Shown here: positions 57,235 to 64,000 of the stretch, in pieces
Position numbering within the stretch: the first letter of the stretch is position 1
Layout: each line of letters opens with the position of its first letter
NCBI RefSeq assembly: GCF_003724155.1
Contig: NZ_RJJQ01000010.1
Coordinates: 144,235 to 208,234, forward strand
Origin: Flexivirga caeni
GTDB lineage: Bacteria > Actinomycetota > Actinomycetes > Actinomycetales > Dermatophilaceae
DNA: 64,000 nucleotides
Reading direction: 5' to 3'
Translations under genes and position numbers: made by a program
The notes under the pieces: model-generated
The model's database searches: none
What the model saw: only the letters and a program-made list of their open reading frames with translations
Told to the model about the DNA's origin: nothing

Positions 57235-58151
57235 ATTCGCTCCTTCTGGAGGACTTGCTCCACCAGGGCGGCGCTCAGATCCGGCCGCACGGTGAAGTCA
57301 CTGGTGATGGTCAGATAGGCGGCCGCGGCGCCTCGGGCTGCCGCGTCCGCGTCGCTCAGCCCGGCGCACAGGCCGTGCACGTATGCCGCGCACATCGCGT
57401 CTCCCGCGCCGGTCACGTCGCGGACCTGCGCCGGGATCGCCGGCACGCTGATCGGTGCGCCGCTGCCGAAAAGCGTTGACCCACGGGCGCCTTCGCGCAC
57501 CCAGACTCGTGCAACACCCGCCTCGTGCAAAGTGCACACGCCGGCCTCGACGTCTTCCCGGCCGGACAATGCGACCAGCTCGGACCGCGTCGGAGTGAGC
57601 GTGTGGATCGGGACACTGCCGAGCATCGGCAGCAGGCGCTGTGCCTTCCGGTCCGACACCGGGTCTAGCACCACCGGCACGTCGGCAGCTGCGGCCGCGC
57701 GGCATACGTGCTCGAGCGTGGCCGTCGAGAGGTTGGTGTCGGCGACGACGTATGACGCCGCGGCGACCACTTCGTCCGGCACGTGCTCGGGAGCGAGCGC
57801 TTCCGTGGCGGACATGTCGGAGACGGCTCCCACAAGTTCGCCGTCGGCGTCGAGCATGGCCAGATAGCTCCCGCTGGGCATCGGCAACTGCACAGAATGA
57901 CGGAGATCGACTCCGGCAGAGCGGGTTTCGTCCACCATACGTTGCCCGAAGGTGTCGTCGCCGAAGGCCGCGATGAGCGCCGTCGGCACACCGAGCAGCC
58001 CGAGGTTGGCGGCGATGTTGCGGCCGACGCCACCTGCGCTGCTGTGCGTCGCGCCGGGGTTGCTGGTGCCGGGCCGGAACGCGGCCGTGGAGCGGGCAAT
58101 GACGTCGACGTTCGCGCCGCCGACGACAAGCACTGGACCCATGAAAGCCAT
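57231..58151 (-). CDS. psuK: PfkB-family kinase, probable pseudouridine kinase
   Basis: 306 residues from ATG 58151 (or 58142). PfkB signatures: GGVGRNIAANLGLLGV at the N-terminus (about 40-55) and RDVTGAGDAMCAAYVHGL near the C-terminus with the catalytic Asp. Coupled to psuG, so it probably phosphorylates pseudouridine for the glycosidase. The gene pair feeds uracil and ribose from degraded RNA into metabolism. Confidence 0.9.
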   Translation of the reverse strand: MAFMGPVLVVGGANVDVIARSTAAFRPGTSNPGATHSSAGGVGRNIAANLGLLGVPTALIAAFGDDTFGQRMVDETRSAGVDLRHSVQLPMPSGSYLAMLDADGELVGAVSDMSATEALAPEHVPDEVVAAASYVVADTNLSTATLEHVCRAAAAADVPVVLDPVSDRKAQRLLPMLGSVPIHTLTPTRSELVALSGREDVEAGVCTLHEAGVARVWVREGARGSTLFGSGAPISVPAIPAQVRDVTGAGDAMCAAYVHGLCAGLSDADAAARGAAAAYLTITSDFTVRPDLSAALVEQVLQKERI

Positions 58152-58154
58152 TGT

Positions 58155-58166
58155 GCCAGCGCTGGC
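58155..58166. promoter_or_regulatory. Palindrome between psuK and the peptidase E gene
   Basis: GCCAGC-GCTGGC, perfect 6+6 palindrome in the 36-bp divergent region, over the -35 position of the peptidase E promoter. It recalls LacI-type operators. Confidence 0.4.
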
Positions 58167-58175
58167 GCGACGGGC

Positions 58176-58181
58176 TACGGT
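58176..58181 (+). promoter_or_regulatory. -10 element, peptidase E gene (leaderless)
   Basis: TACGGT followed by exactly 6 nt and the ATG at 58188. Confidence 0.5.
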
Positions 58182-58187
58182 CGGTGT

Positions 58188-58910
58188 ATGACGACCGAGC
58201 GCACCATTCTCGCGACCTCCGGTGGGCTTCGCCCGGGCGAGCGCACCTACTTCGAGTTCAGCGAATTGACCCAATTTGCAGTCGATCTCGCGGGTGTTAC
58301 CGGCCGCGCACCACGGGTGTGCACGATCTCGACGGCGTGCGGGGACAACCCGCACGTGATGCACGAGCTCGGGGAGGCCGCGCGGGTCGCGGGCTATGAC
58401 CATTCCCATCTGCAGTTGTTCAGCATGCCCAACGTGGCGGACCCGGCCGAGCATCTGCTGGCGCAGGACGTCATCTGGGTGATGGGCGGGTCGGTCGCCA
58501 ATCTGCTGGCCGTGTGGCGGGTGCACGGTCTCGATCGCGCGATGCGCGCGGCGTGGGAGGCCGGAGTCATCCTCACCGGGGTCAGTGCGGGCTCGATCTG
58601 CTGGCACGCCGGCGGCACCACGGACTCGTTCGGTGCGGACCTGCAGCCGGTGACGAACGGGCTGGCCCTGCTGCCCTACGGCAACGGCGTCCACTACGAC
58701 GGCGAAGCGCGGCGCCGCCCGCTCATGCAGCGCCTGGTTGCGGACGGCACACTCCCCGAGTCCTACTGCTCCGATGATGGCGTCGGATTGCTTTATCGCG
58801 GAACGGAGTTGCTGGAGGCAGTGGCCGAGCTGGACGGCGCCGGCGCCTACCATCTGGTGCGCGACGGCGACACCGCGGTCGAAACGCGCATCGACCCGCG
58901 GCGGCTATGA
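58188..58910 (+). CDS. Peptidase E-like (S51) hydrolase
   Basis: 240 residues. The nucleophile elbow TGVSAGSICW has Ser133, and ILATSGGLRPGERTYFEFS and VIWVMGGSVANLLAVWR fit the peptidase E/cyanophycinase fold. It would release N-terminal Asp from dipeptides or be a related peptidase. Follows its own leaderless promoter; ends immediately before an 11-codon mini-ORF and a TetR gene. Confidence 0.92.
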   Translation: MTTERTILATSGGLRPGERTYFEFSELTQFAVDLAGVTGRAPRVCTISTACGDNPHVMHELGEAARVAGYDHSHLQLFSMPNVADPAEHLLAQDVIWVMGGSVANLLAVWRVHGLDRAMRAAWEAGVILTGVSAGSICWHAGGTTDSFGADLQPVTNGLALLPYGNGVHYDGEARRRPLMQRLVADGTLPESYCSDDGVGLLYRGTELLEAVAELDGAGAYHLVRDGDTAVETRIDPRRL

Positions 58911-58914
58911 CGCC

Positions 58915-58950
58915 ATGGTGAACCGGCACTTCGGCCGACGGAGGACGTGA
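58915..58950 (+). other. 11-codon ORF with MVNxHFGR motif, coupled to tetR
   Basis: Reads MVNRHFGRRRT and its stop overlaps the tetR ATG (TGATG). Over 29 nt from its start codon it matches the start of the pseudogene at 61090 at 26 positions. It may be a leftover start of a similar gene or a translated leader of tetR. Confidence 0.35.
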
Positions 58951-59558
58951 TGCCCGCGGAAGACGCAGCGACCCCCACGCCGGCATCCGGTCGGCGCAGG
59001 CGCGGTGCGGTGCTCGAAAACGCCCTGCTCGACGCCGCATTCGAGGAGGTGATGGCCAAGGGCTACGACGCGTTCACCATCGAGGCGGTCGCCGAACGGG
59101 CAGAAACCAGTCGCGCGGTGGTCTACCGCCGCTGGCCCTCAAAGCCGGAGCTGGTGGCCGCTGCAATCCTGCACCGCGGCCGGCAACAGCCGGTGCGCAC
59201 ACCCGACACCGGGTCACTGCGCAGCGATCTGATCACCCTGCTGCGACAAGCCAATCGCGCGCGTGCGCAGCTCGGCATCCTGCTCAGTGCCCGATTGGGC
59301 GCCTACTTCATCGAAACCGGGCAGAGTTTTGCCGACCTGCGCGAGGTGTTCCTGAGCGGACGGGAATCCAGTGTCGACGTGGTCTTCGACCATGCCATCG
59401 AGCGCGGCGAGGTGGACCCCGCGAAGGCGACGCCCCGGGTCCGCGGGCTCGCCTTCGATCTCTACCGCCACGAGGTGCTGATGACCTTCCGGCCGGTGCC
59501 GGGCGAGGTGATCACCTCCATCGTCGACGAGATTGTGCTGCCCCTGGTCACCCAATAA
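58950..59558 (+). CDS. TetR-family transcriptional regulator
   Basis: 202 residues from ATG 58950, with GGAGG 5 nt upstream. HTH: NALLDAAFEEVMAKGYDAFTIEAVAERAETSRAVVYRRWPSKPELV (recognition helix near SRAVVYRRW). C-terminal ligand domain present. It lies 66 bp before the DHA2 transporter, whose expression it probably represses. Confidence 0.93.
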   Translation: MPAEDAATPTPASGRRRRGAVLENALLDAAFEEVMAKGYDAFTIEAVAERAETSRAVVYRRWPSKPELVAAAILHRGRQQPVRTPDTGSLRSDLITLLRQANRARAQLGILLSARLGAYFIETGQSFADLREVFLSGRESSVDVVFDHAIERGEVDPAKATPRVRGLAFDLYRHEVLMTFRPVPGEVITSIVDEIVLPLVTQ

Positions 59559-59614
59559 GAGGCATTGCGTTTCTAACTCTTGCGATCTACGGTGAAGATA
59601 CACACTGCCTCTTA
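59556..59614. promoter_or_regulatory. DHA2 promoter flanked by inverted repeat
   Basis: TAAGAGGCA (59556-59564) and TGCCTCTTA (59606-59614) are a perfect 9+9 inverted repeat 41 nt apart. Between them is TTGCGT (59565-59570), 17-nt spacer, TACGGT (59588-59593), a good promoter with the start about 25 nt before the ATG. Confidence 0.55.
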
Positions 59615-59624
59615 AGGAGCTGGC

Positions 59625-61061
59625 ATGCTCGACACCGAGACCCCGCAGCAGCAGATCGATCCGGCCGTATGGCGCACGGTCGGGACCGTCCTCGTGGGCG
59701 GGCTCGCCGTGCTGTTCGACACGACGATCGTTGCCGTCGGACTGCACACCCTGGCCACTGAACTGCACACATCGGTAGCGACCATCCAGTGGGTCAGCAC
59801 CGGCTACCTGCTGGCGCTCGGCGTGACGATCCCGATCGCGGGATGGGCGCAGCGGGTGTTCGGCAGCAAACGCCTGTGGATGATCGCGCTCACCTTCTTC
59901 CTGATCGGTTCGGTCCTGTCGAGCCTGTCGTGGAATGCCGGCAGCTTGATCACTTTCCGCGTCGTACAAGGCGTCGGCGGCGGGATCATGCTCCCGCTGA
60001 TGTCGACACTGGTCATGCAGGCGGCGGGCGGCCGGAACATCGGCAAGGTCATGTCTGTGGTGAGCCTGCCCACTGCCGTCGGCCCGGTGCTCGGCCCGGT
60101 CATCGGCGGCCTGATCCTGGAGCACTTGCACTGGTCGTGGATGTTCTGGGTCAACGTGCCGTTCTGCGTCGCCGGGCTTGTTCTCTCCGCGATCTTCCTC
60201 CCGAAGGACGGTCCGGTGCAGTCCGTGCGGCTGGACCTCGCGGGTCTCGCCCTGATGGCGCCCGGCCTGGTGGGAGTGCTGTTCGGCCTGTCCAACTCCA
60301 GCAAGCCGGGAGCGTTCACCCGCGCGGACGTGCTCGTGCCGCTGATTGCCGGGCTGGCGCTGCTCGCTGGATTCGCGGTGCGTGCGCTGCGTGGTCGCGG
60401 ACCGGCGCTCGTGGACGTGACGCTGCTGAAGCACTGGCCGCTCGCCTCGTCGTCGGCGCTCCTCTTCCTCTCGGGCATCACCCTGTATGGCGCCATGCTG
60501 CTGCTCCCCCTCTACTTCCAGCAGCTGCGCGGCACCTCCGTGCTGCAAGCCGGCCTCCTGCTGATCCCGCAAGGCATCGGGACCCTCGTCACGCGATCGA
60601 TCTCCGGCCGGCTCTCCGACACCATGGGCGCGCGCTGGCTGGCAATCGCCGGCTTCTTCATCGTGCTCGTGGGCACCGTGCCGTTCGCGTTCGCCGACCA
60701 GCACACCAGCGAATGGTGGCTGATGGCAGCACTTCTCGTGCGGGGTGCGGGTCTCGGTATCGTCATGGTCCCTCTGATGGCACTCGGCTTCCGTGGCCTG
60801 TCCCGCCAGGAGGTGCCCGACGCGTCCATCATCACCCGCATCGCGCAGCAGGTCGGCGGATCGGTCGGCACCGCGGTGCTGGCCGCCATACTCACCGGGG
60901 CCGCGGCGACGGCCACCTCGGCGGGCGCACTTTCCGGAGCCTTCCGCGAAACCTTTTGGTGGGCCATCGGATTCACTGCAGCCGGCCTGGTGATTTCGTT
61001 CGCGCTGCCAGGCACGCCGAAGACTGCCGCGAGCGCGCCGGACAGTGTCGAGCGCGGATGA
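59625..61061 (+). CDS. MFS multidrug exporter, DHA2 (EmrB/QacA) family
   Basis: 478 residues with about 14 hydrophobic helices. Motif A region LGVTIPIAGWAQRVFGSKRLWM and motif C-like GPVLGPVIGGLILEHLHWSWMFWVNVPF (landmark: VIGGLILEHLHWSWMF) are as in DHA2 proton/drug antiporters. AAGGAG lies 7 nt before the ATG. Likely controlled by the upstream TetR. Confidence 0.94.
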   Translation: MLDTETPQQQIDPAVWRTVGTVLVGGLAVLFDTTIVAVGLHTLATELHTSVATIQWVSTGYLLALGVTIPIAGWAQRVFGSKRLWMIALTFFLIGSVLSSLSWNAGSLITFRVVQGVGGGIMLPLMSTLVMQAAGGRNIGKVMSVVSLPTAVGPVLGPVIGGLILEHLHWSWMFWVNVPFCVAGLVLSAIFLPKDGPVQSVRLDLAGLALMAPGLVGVLFGLSNSSKPGAFTRADVLVPLIAGLALLAGFAVRALRGRGPALVDVTLLKHWPLASSSALLFLSGITLYGAMLLLPLYFQQLRGTSVLQAGLLLIPQGIGTLVTRSISGRLSDTMGARWLAIAGFFIVLVGTVPFAFADQHTSEWWLMAALLVRGAGLGIVMVPLMALGFRGLSRQEVPDASIITRIAQQVGGSVGTAVLAAILTGAAATATSAGALSGAFRETFWWAIGFTAAGLVISFALPGTPKTAASAPDSVERG

Positions 61062-61089
61062 GATCGGTCCGCCGCGCCATACTGGCCGC

Positions 61090-61415
61090 ATGGTGAACCA
61101 GCACTTCGGCAGACCGAGCGAGGTGTGGAAGCACCTCGTGCCGGCGGCGACACCTGCGCTGGTGCACCTGGACCCGTTCGACCCCTATGCGCGAAGCGGT
61201 GACGGCAGGTCCGCACTCGAGTTGGCCGCTCACGTGGCGGATACCGTTGTCGCAGTGGCGAAGGCAACCTGGGCAACGCGACCACACCCGGCACCGGCTT
61301 CGGGCACGTCCTCGCGAACGTTCCGGCATCGGTCGTCGCCGAGTGTGAGCGCCTGGGGACCGATGGAACGGCCGGCACGTGGCAGTTCACCACGACACGC
61401 TCCGGGCGCTGCTAG
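61090..61415 (+). pseudogene. Degraded gene starting MVNQHFGRPSEVWKHL
   Basis: Starts in frame 1 as MVNQHFGRPSEVWKHL, then LVHLDPFDPYARSGDGRSALELAAHVAD, but between about 61230 and 61260 the reading frame moves to +2, continuing as EGNLGNATTPGTGFGHVLANV to a TAG at 61415. The N-terminal and C-terminal parts also seem closer than in an intact protein, suggesting an internal deletion. I recall similar full-length actinobacterial proteins, but the family is not certain. Confidence 0.55.
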
Positions 61416-61623
61416 CCTCGACGCATGCGTCGTTCAGCTTGAGCAGCCGTGCACTCCATGAGGTGAGCCCCGCCGGCTAACCGTCCGCGGGCCTTTGAGT
61501 GCACCGCCCCGCGAATTCCACGGTCGATCCACCGGATCCACCGCAGCTTCTTGATGCCTGCGCTGGGATCCGGTCGCCCCCGTGATCACGCGCTGACGCG
61601 CCTTGCTGCTCAAGGACTTTCCG
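61416..61623. other. Intergenic region upstream of MFS gene
   Basis: Holds the hairpin above and no supported gene. The transporter may start at TTG 61603 instead of ATG 61624. Confidence 0.4.
61449..61504. repeat. Candidate structured leader or hairpin
   Basis: GTGCACTC (61449-61456) pairs with GAGTGCAC (61497-61504); the 40 nt in between contain further GC-rich complementarity (GCCCCG with CGCGGGC). It lies about 120 bp before the MFS gene. I could not match it to a known riboswitch. Confidence 0.35.
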
Positions 61624-62889
61624 ATGTTGCCTTCGTATGTCGGCTCCCGCCCGATCTCAGCCCGCTCCGCCTATCTGTGGTGGGAAGGGTCGTGGTCGCT
61701 GCTCCAAACGATCGCCTTCACACTGACCCTGCTCTACCAGGCACAGACCGCCCACCTGAATCCCGCCCAGTTGCTCCTCGTCGGTGCCGTGCTCGAGGCG
61801 ACCTGCTTCATCTTCGAGATCCCCACCAGCATCGTCGCCGACCTGCATTCGCGGCGTCTATCCGCGCTGATCGGCGCTGTCGTCGTCGGTGTCGGCATCC
61901 TGGTGCAGGGGTTGTTTCCCGCGTTCTGGCCGATCCTGCTCGCTCAGGTGGTCTGGGGGATCGGGTTCACGTTCATCTCCGGATCGGTCGATGCCTGGAT
62001 CACCGACGAGGTCGGCGCCGAGCACGTCCAGACGTTGTTCACCCGGTACCAGCAGCAACACCTCGCCCTCACCTTCGTCGGCATATTGATCGCCGGCGTC
62101 CTCGGGCAGTTCGGTCTGCGCACCCCGATGCTGGTCGCGGGTGGCGGTTACCTGGTGCTGGCCGTCGTGATGGCGCCGCTGATGCCGGAGACGCGATTCA
62201 AGCCGACCCCGGCGGAGGAGCAGCGGCACTGGGATCAGCTGAGGGCCACTTTTCTGACCGCCGTTCGTGCCGCACGCCGACGCGGTGTCGTGCGTTCGTT
62301 CACGGCCATCGCGGTCCTGGCCGGTGTCTCCTCCGAGGTCTTCGACCGGCTCTGGACTGCACACGTCATCGACACGTTTCGGCTGCCTGCGGTGGGTGGG
62401 CTCTCCGGCGCGACGACCTGGTTCACGATCTACGCGCTGATCGGCGCGTTGTTGTCGTTGGCGGTGAGCCTCGTCGCGAACCGGATCGCCGGGGACCGCA
62501 TCAACGCCACCCATCCGACCAAGCTCCTGGCGTCGCTGGTGCTCGTCCAGGTCACCGGGATCATCTGCTTCGCCGGCTTCGGCGCGCTGTGGCCGGCGTT
62601 GGCAGCTATGTGGATTCGCGATGCCGCGAGGAACCTCTCCTACCCGGTGCAGTCCGCGTGGCTGAACCGCAACATCGGCTCCGAGGCGCGTGCGACCACC
62701 ATCTCGGTGACGAGCCAAGCCGATGCCTTGGGACAGGTCGTCGGCGGTCCGACCCTCGGCGTACTCGCCAGCCGGACCTCCATCCCCATCGCGATGACCG
62801 TGTCCGCGCTTCTCTACGCGCCGGCCGCAGCGCTCTATGCCCGCATCCGGCCGGCCGGTCAGGGCGATGCCGACTTGCCGCCGGTATGA
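61624..62889 (+). CDS. MFS transporter
   Basis: 421 residues with about 12 hydrophobic segments. SAYLWWEGSWSLLQTIAFTLTLLY starts the first helix (landmark AYLWWEGSWSLLQ), and IFEIPTSIVADLHSRRLSALIG is a clear motif A. Motif and size resemble uncharacterised efflux-type MFS proteins of actinobacteria. Start ATG 61624 preferred; TTG 61603 would add seven residues. Monocistronic. Confidence 0.87.
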   Translation: MLPSYVGSRPISARSAYLWWEGSWSLLQTIAFTLTLLYQAQTAHLNPAQLLLVGAVLEATCFIFEIPTSIVADLHSRRLSALIGAVVVGVGILVQGLFPAFWPILLAQVVWGIGFTFISGSVDAWITDEVGAEHVQTLFTRYQQQHLALTFVGILIAGVLGQFGLRTPMLVAGGGYLVLAVVMAPLMPETRFKPTPAEEQRHWDQLRATFLTAVRAARRRGVVRSFTAIAVLAGVSSEVFDRLWTAHVIDTFRLPAVGGLSGATTWFTIYALIGALLSLAVSLVANRIAGDRINATHPTKLLASLVLVQVTGIICFAGFGALWPALAAMWIRDAARNLSYPVQSAWLNRNIGSEARATTISVTSQADALGQVVGGPTLGVLASRTSIPIAMTVSALLYAPAAALYARIRPAGQGDADLPPV

Positions 62890-62919
62890 CGGCTGCGCGG
62901 CCGCGCCGACCGGGTAGCG

Positions 62920-63309
62920 TCAGATGGATCGAATCAGGTCTAGGTCCAACGGACACTGCTCGCCCCATTGCTCCGCGTAGAACTCGGGGTCGATGTCCTG
63001 CAACGTCTTGCGGAGGTCGTGGATCAGGGCGTCGCGCTCACACCAGCCTGTGAAGTTAACCAGTCCCGGCGCGGCGGCGACGATCCGGACTTCTCCGCGC
63101 TCGACGGAGACCGTCACATCGAGGATTTCCGGTTCGAGCGCGAATGACCAGGTGCGGGGTTCCGCGGGCGTTTCTCGGACATGGATCGCGATCTCGCACA
63201 ACGCTCCGACGACATCGCTGAGGTAGGACACTCGCACGGCGACAGCCAGCTGCCGCTGCTCGAAGCGCAGGGTTGCCCAGCCAGCCTTCTGGATCGTCAG
63301 GCTCAGCAC
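62920..63309 (-). CDS. Hypothetical protein
   Basis: 129 residues from GTG 63309. A soluble, beta-rich acidic protein (LDVTVSVERGEVRIVAA, landmark VERGEVRIV) with a conserved-looking C-terminus GWCERDALIHDLRKTLQDIDPEFY. No family known to me. Convergent with the MFS gene. Confidence 0.6.
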   Translation of the reverse strand: MLSLTIQKAGWATLRFEQRQLAVAVRVSYLSDVVGALCEIAIHVRETPAEPRTWSFALEPEILDVTVSVERGEVRIVAAAPGLVNFTGWCERDALIHDLRKTLQDIDPEFYAEQWGEQCPLDLDLIRSI

Positions 63310-63337
63310 GGCGGCATTCCGAACCCTCGTCCGTGGC

Positions 63338-64000
63338 TCAGTCGCAGCGGAGTGCGTGTTGCCATTCGATGTTCATCAGGGTGCGGCGGATGGGGGACCG
63401 GGTGGGTGGCGGGTGTCCCGGCGGGGCGGGTGGCCGACTGGACGCGGCCAGGCCACCGGTGACCACATGCGTTTGACCGGCGTCACCACCCACCAGGTAG
63501 TCGGGGTGTTCTTTCACATAGTTGCAGCGTTCGCATAACCCTTGCCCGTCCCGCTCACTGGTCGGCCCACCCCGGGCGTAGGAGGTGATGTGATCGGTCT
63601 GTTTCACCGGCGCGTCACACCACGGCGTCCGACTCACACCACGGCGTCCGACACGTCCGATCCCGAACCCGGACCAACCTCGCCAAACCACCCCGGTAAC
63701 ACCGTGACCTCGACTCCATCCCGACCAAGTCACCCGTCTCGGGGTAGGTGAACAGCCGGCGCACCTGCACCCGATCCGAGGTCGCCCACTCCCTCGCCAG
63801 GTCCGCCGGCACCGGACCAAACCCCGCCACCTGCCCGGGTTCCTCTCCGATCAACGTGTCCACCCCGATGAGCAGGTCCACGTGCACGTCCACCGGGCCG
63901 GTCACCACCCGCCCCGTCACCCGCCCGGTCAGCGTGTCGGCCATCACCTGCCCCCGCGACCGGCCATCCGCTGTCCCCGCCACGGCTTGTAGCGCCGCGT
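63338..64000 (-). pseudogene. DUF222/13E12 HNH endonuclease broken by a tandem duplication; continues past the right edge
   Basis: Minus strand. The 5' part (to 63615) reads LAREWATSDRVQVRRLFTYPETGDLV and RDRTCRTPWC, then a 19-bp tandem duplication shifts the frame and produces a stop (ESDAVV). In the other frame the gene continues as SRTPWCDAPVKQTDHITSYARGGPTSERDGQGLCERCNYVKEHPDYL, the HNH motif. Removing one repeat copy restores a single frame. The N-terminal DUF222 region lies mostly beyond 64000. Confidence 0.75.
63615..63652. repeat. 19-bp perfect tandem duplication
   Basis: Two adjacent identical 19-bp units, 63615-63633 and 63634-63652 (TCACACCACGGCGTCCGAC). 19 is not a multiple of three, so it frameshifts the HNH gene. 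Confidence 0.95.

Noticed and set aside
59214..61091. Long open frame (about 625 codons) on the minus strand antisense to tetR and the DHA2 gene
   Set aside because: Arg/His/Gln-rich shadow with no domain; the plus strand has clear TetR and MFS proteins with ribosome-binding sites.
61416..61623. A tRNA or known riboswitch in the structured leader
   Set aside because: No cloverleaf, no CCA-type acceptor and no motif of the riboswitch classes I know; reported only as an unclassified hairpin.

Overview
This 64 kb window is high-GC DNA from an actinobacterium, most likely a member of the Micrococcales (the Dermacoccaceae/Intrasporangiaceae area is my best guess, unproven). The support is gene content: a korAB 2-oxoglutarate:ferredoxin oxidoreductase, an actinobacterial dacB-tilS-hpt-ftsH-fol-DUF3180 block, thyX, a urease operon ordered A-B-C-F-G-D, and a DinB2-type polymerase. 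I see no tRNA, rRNA, CRISPR array, insertion sequence or prophage.

Layout. 1-7.8 kb: a minus-strand complex I operon, nuoA-B-C-H-I-J-K-L-M-N, with nearly every junction a start/stop overlap. It lacks nuoD and nuoEFG, and nuoN runs off the left edge. 7.8-18 kb: accessory single genes (MFS pump with divergent AraC regulator, serine hydrolases, a PEP-mutase-like protein, dinB2, a small membrane protein with TetR, thyX, an HNH remnant, GNAT, methyltransferase, DinB-fold protein). 18.2-25 kb: lon followed by the urease operon. 25-30.5 kb: CoA-binding protein, an alpha/beta hydrolase-P450-TmrB-like cluster, a PadR/membrane-protein pair and a ParE-type toxin-antitoxin pair. 30.6-38.9 kb: korAB, rarD, a Phd/VapC pair, isochorismatase, Nudix, ArsR/AHSA1, and an ECF sigma factor with a VOC gene. 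38.9-51.3 kb: a mostly minus-strand housekeeping block covering folate synthesis, FtsH, purine salvage, tRNA modification and peptidoglycan trimming, with ppa divergent from dacB. 51.4-64 kb: transporters with their GntR and TetR regulators, hydrolases, pseudouridine catabolism (psuG with a PfkB kinase), a peptidase E, and two pseudogenes.

Regulation. Many first genes of transcription units have a TANNNT-like -10 hexamer ending 6-8 nt before the start codon, which predicts leaderless mRNAs. Internal genes and a few others (lon, ureG, ppa, the DHA2 transporter) carry clear Shine-Dalgarno sequences. Local regulators sit next to well-formed inverted repeats (TetR at 13.0 kb, PadR at 29.8 kb, Phd at 35.4 kb, ArsR at 37.6 kb, GntR at 53.3 kb).

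The observation I consider most unusual is not a gene. The oriented octamer GTATGNCG occurs about 14-17 times per 10 kb by hand count, roughly an order of magnitude above chance. It occurs in all reading frames and appears to force rare codons. Two intergenic elements built from four copies of a short word (two direct, then two inverted, at 19-20 bp spacing) are the next most interesting signals.
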